Part shown: positions 13,400 to 14,264 of the stretch, one piece after another
How positions within the stretch are numbered: position 1 is the first letter of the stretch
Layout of the letters: every line of letters begins with the position of its first letter
Assembly: GCF_022288825.1 (NCBI RefSeq)
Contig: NZ_JAKOOW010000075.1
Coordinates: 1 to 14,264, forward strand
Direction of reading: 5' to 3'
Source of the DNA: Kingella pumchi
GTDB lineage: Bacteria > Pseudomonadota > Gammaproteobacteria > Burkholderiales > Neisseriaceae
Length of the DNA stretch: 14,264 nt
Program-made: the position numbers and the translations under genes
The notes under the pieces: generated by a model
What the model was told of the DNA's origin: nothing
Database searches by the model: none
What the model saw: only the letters and a program-made list of their open reading frames with translations

Positions 13400-14125
13400 A
13401 TGAAAAATGTATTGCTCGCAATTACGGCATTTATTTTTTTACTTTTTCTACAACAAAAAAGTTTTAATAGCGAAAAGGAGCTCAATGCGTCAGATTATGA
13501 TGATAAGGAACCCATTACAGGATTTGAAAGAGTAATTAAGTTTGAAATTAATAAAAAACAATTAAATATTCCATATGGATATTTATCTAATCTTAGCATG
13601 AAAAATGGTACATTATGGCCTTCTAATGAGCACAAGGTTTATCAAGGTGATTCAATGGAAATAAATGTATATGCAGACTGGAGTACGGGAAATATACATT
13701 TACTGCCCTATAATCAAAAAACTAAAAAACATTTTCAAAAGTCTTGGCCTGCCGGTTTGATGAGCAATGTAATTCTAATCCAAGATAAATGCAAAATTAA
13801 TATTGAAAATTATAAAAATAATTTGAATTCATTTGGATATAAAAAAATTTACTCTAGTAATATTGAATATGAAGCATGGGAAAGAAGAAATCCTGAAATT
13901 CCTAGAGTTCATCAAATTGATTACTTAAAATTTGGAGATAATCCAGTGATTATTAATCAAGTTCATGAGGATAATGGGATCTATAATTATATTGTGGGGT
14001 TCTGTTTTAATGGCCTTGGTATTTCTTATTACCCCTCAATGAGAGATAAGAGATTAAACACTCAAGATGAAATATTTCAATATCAATCAGAAGTAGAAAG
14101 AATAATAAGTAGTTTTTTTAATTAG
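13400..14125 (+). CDS. AT-rich secreted or membrane-anchored protein of unknown function
   Basis: The 241-residue product starts MKNVLLAITAFIFLLFLQQ, a signal peptide or N-terminal anchor with no lipobox. The rest is soluble and rich in Lys, Asn, Ile and Tyr. Visible segments are GFERVIKFEINKKQLNIPYGYLS (41-63), a central WSTGNIHLLPYNQ (94-106) and two cysteines (131 and 202). I recognise no family. Base and codon use are far more AT-rich than in the genes from trmO to pdxA, there is no DUS, and it lies between an exporter relic and an IS element, all suggesting transfer. AAGAG precedes the ATG and a good promoter lies upstream. Small exported proteins in such places are often immunity or toxin-locus proteins, but nothing here shows that. 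Confidence 0.75.
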   Translation: MKNVLLAITAFIFLLFLQQKSFNSEKELNASDYDDKEPITGFERVIKFEINKKQLNIPYGYLSNLSMKNGTLWPSNEHKVYQGDSMEINVYADWSTGNIHLLPYNQKTKKHFQKSWPAGLMSNVILIQDKCKINIENYKNNLNSFGYKKIYSSNIEYEAWERRNPEIPRVHQIDYLKFGDNPVIINQVHEDNGIYNYIVGFCFNGLGISYYPSMRDKRLNTQDEIFQYQSEVERIISSFFN

Positions 14126-14153
14126 TAAAAAACAGTCAATACGAGACCTTTGC

Positions 14154-14216
14154 AAAATCCCCCAAAATCCCCCCAAAATCCCCCCAAAATCCCCCCAAAA
14201 TCCCCCCAAAATCCCC
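14154..14216. repeat. 11-bp tandem repeat (AAAATCCCCCC)
   Basis: Six units: one of ten bases with five C (14154-14163), four perfect 11-base units (14164-14207) and a shortened last unit AAAATCCCC (14208-14216). They lie between the IS end and the transposase start. Copy number and C-run length would be expected to vary by slippage. Confidence 0.9.
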
Positions 14217-14246
14217 TAAATTCCCACCAAGACATTTAGGGGATTT
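14209..14246 (+). promoter_or_regulatory. Hairpin hiding the transposase ribosome binding site
   Basis: AAATCCCCTAAAT (14209-14221) is perfectly complementary to ATTTAGGGGATTT (14234-14246), with a 12-base loop. The right arm contains the Shine-Dalgarno AGGGGA four bases before the ATG. Folding would block translation of transcripts that enter from outside, a device known for other insertion sequences such as IS10 and IS50. Confidence 0.7.
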
Positions 14247-14249
14247 CTC

Positions 14250-14264
14250 ATGAGCACCTTCTTC
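14250..14264 (+). CDS. Start of a transposase gene (five codons only)
   Basis: ATG at 14250 encodes MSTFF before the window ends. I recall this N-terminus for IS1106-like IS5-family transposases in Neisseria. The call rests on these five residues, the strong Shine-Dalgarno AGGGGA and the adjacent IS end, so it is tentative. Confidence 0.5.

Larger units (their letters stand above)
14143..14264 (+). mobile_element. Left end of an IS element, probably IS5 family (IS1106-like)
   Basis: The sequence from GAGACCTTTGCAAAA (14143-14157) resembles the terminal repeat of IS1106-type elements of Neisseria as I remember them. It is followed by C-rich tandem repeats, a hairpin, a good Shine-Dalgarno and the first codons of a transposase. 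The element runs off the right edge, so its other end and target duplication cannot be checked. Confidence 0.6.

Noticed and set aside
14154..14216. CRISPR array
   Set aside because: The units are 11-bp head-to-tail repeats without spacers, inside an IS end.

Overview
The window comes from a GC-rich member of the Neisseriaceae. The clearest sign is the 12-mer AGGCAGCCTGAA (or its complement), which recurs more than a dozen times, alongside many copies of its 10-base core GCAGCCTGAA. This is a dialect of the neisserial DNA uptake sequence (DUS), of the type described for Kingella and related non-pathogenic Neisseria rather than the meningococcal GCCGTCTGAA type. The gene content (ESPR-type trimeric adhesin, UbiM-like hydroxylase, IS5-type element) agrees. 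I cannot name the species.

Layout. Positions 1-2625 (minus) hold the first 875 codons of a trimeric autotransporter adhesin whose membrane anchor lies outside the window. Upstream on the same strand is a tRNA-Ser(GGA) gene with its own promoter and terminator. The housekeeping section follows: trmO (minus), a secreted outer-membrane beta-barrel protein with an unrecognised N-terminal domain (plus), a polytopic membrane protein (minus), a succinate-semialdehyde dehydrogenase (minus), a UbiH-family ubiquinone hydroxylase resembling UbiM (minus), a PhoH-type ATPase (minus), a patatin-like lipoprotein (minus) and pdxA (plus). These genes do not form one pathway. Most are separated by DUS hairpins, many of which probably act as terminators.

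From about 12.67 kb the character changes. A pair of 20-bp palindromes abuts the last 130 codons of an HlyB/RtxB-type ABC exporter that has lost its membrane domain and Walker A motif. After it comes a very AT-rich gene for a secreted or membrane-anchored protein of unknown function with its own strong promoter. The window closes in the left end of an IS element that appears to be IS5-like. Its leader carries 11-bp tandem repeats and a hairpin that would bury the transposase ribosome binding site. This last 1.6 kb looks like an accessory, rearranged site.

The most unusual observations are the IS leader with repeated anti-Shine-Dalgarno strands, the DUS copies extended into long perfect palindromes, the exporter relic cut at a palindromic repeat, and two proteins (4291-5361 and 13400-14125) with regions I cannot assign. 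I see no clear new defence or other multi-gene system, no CRISPR array and no prophage.
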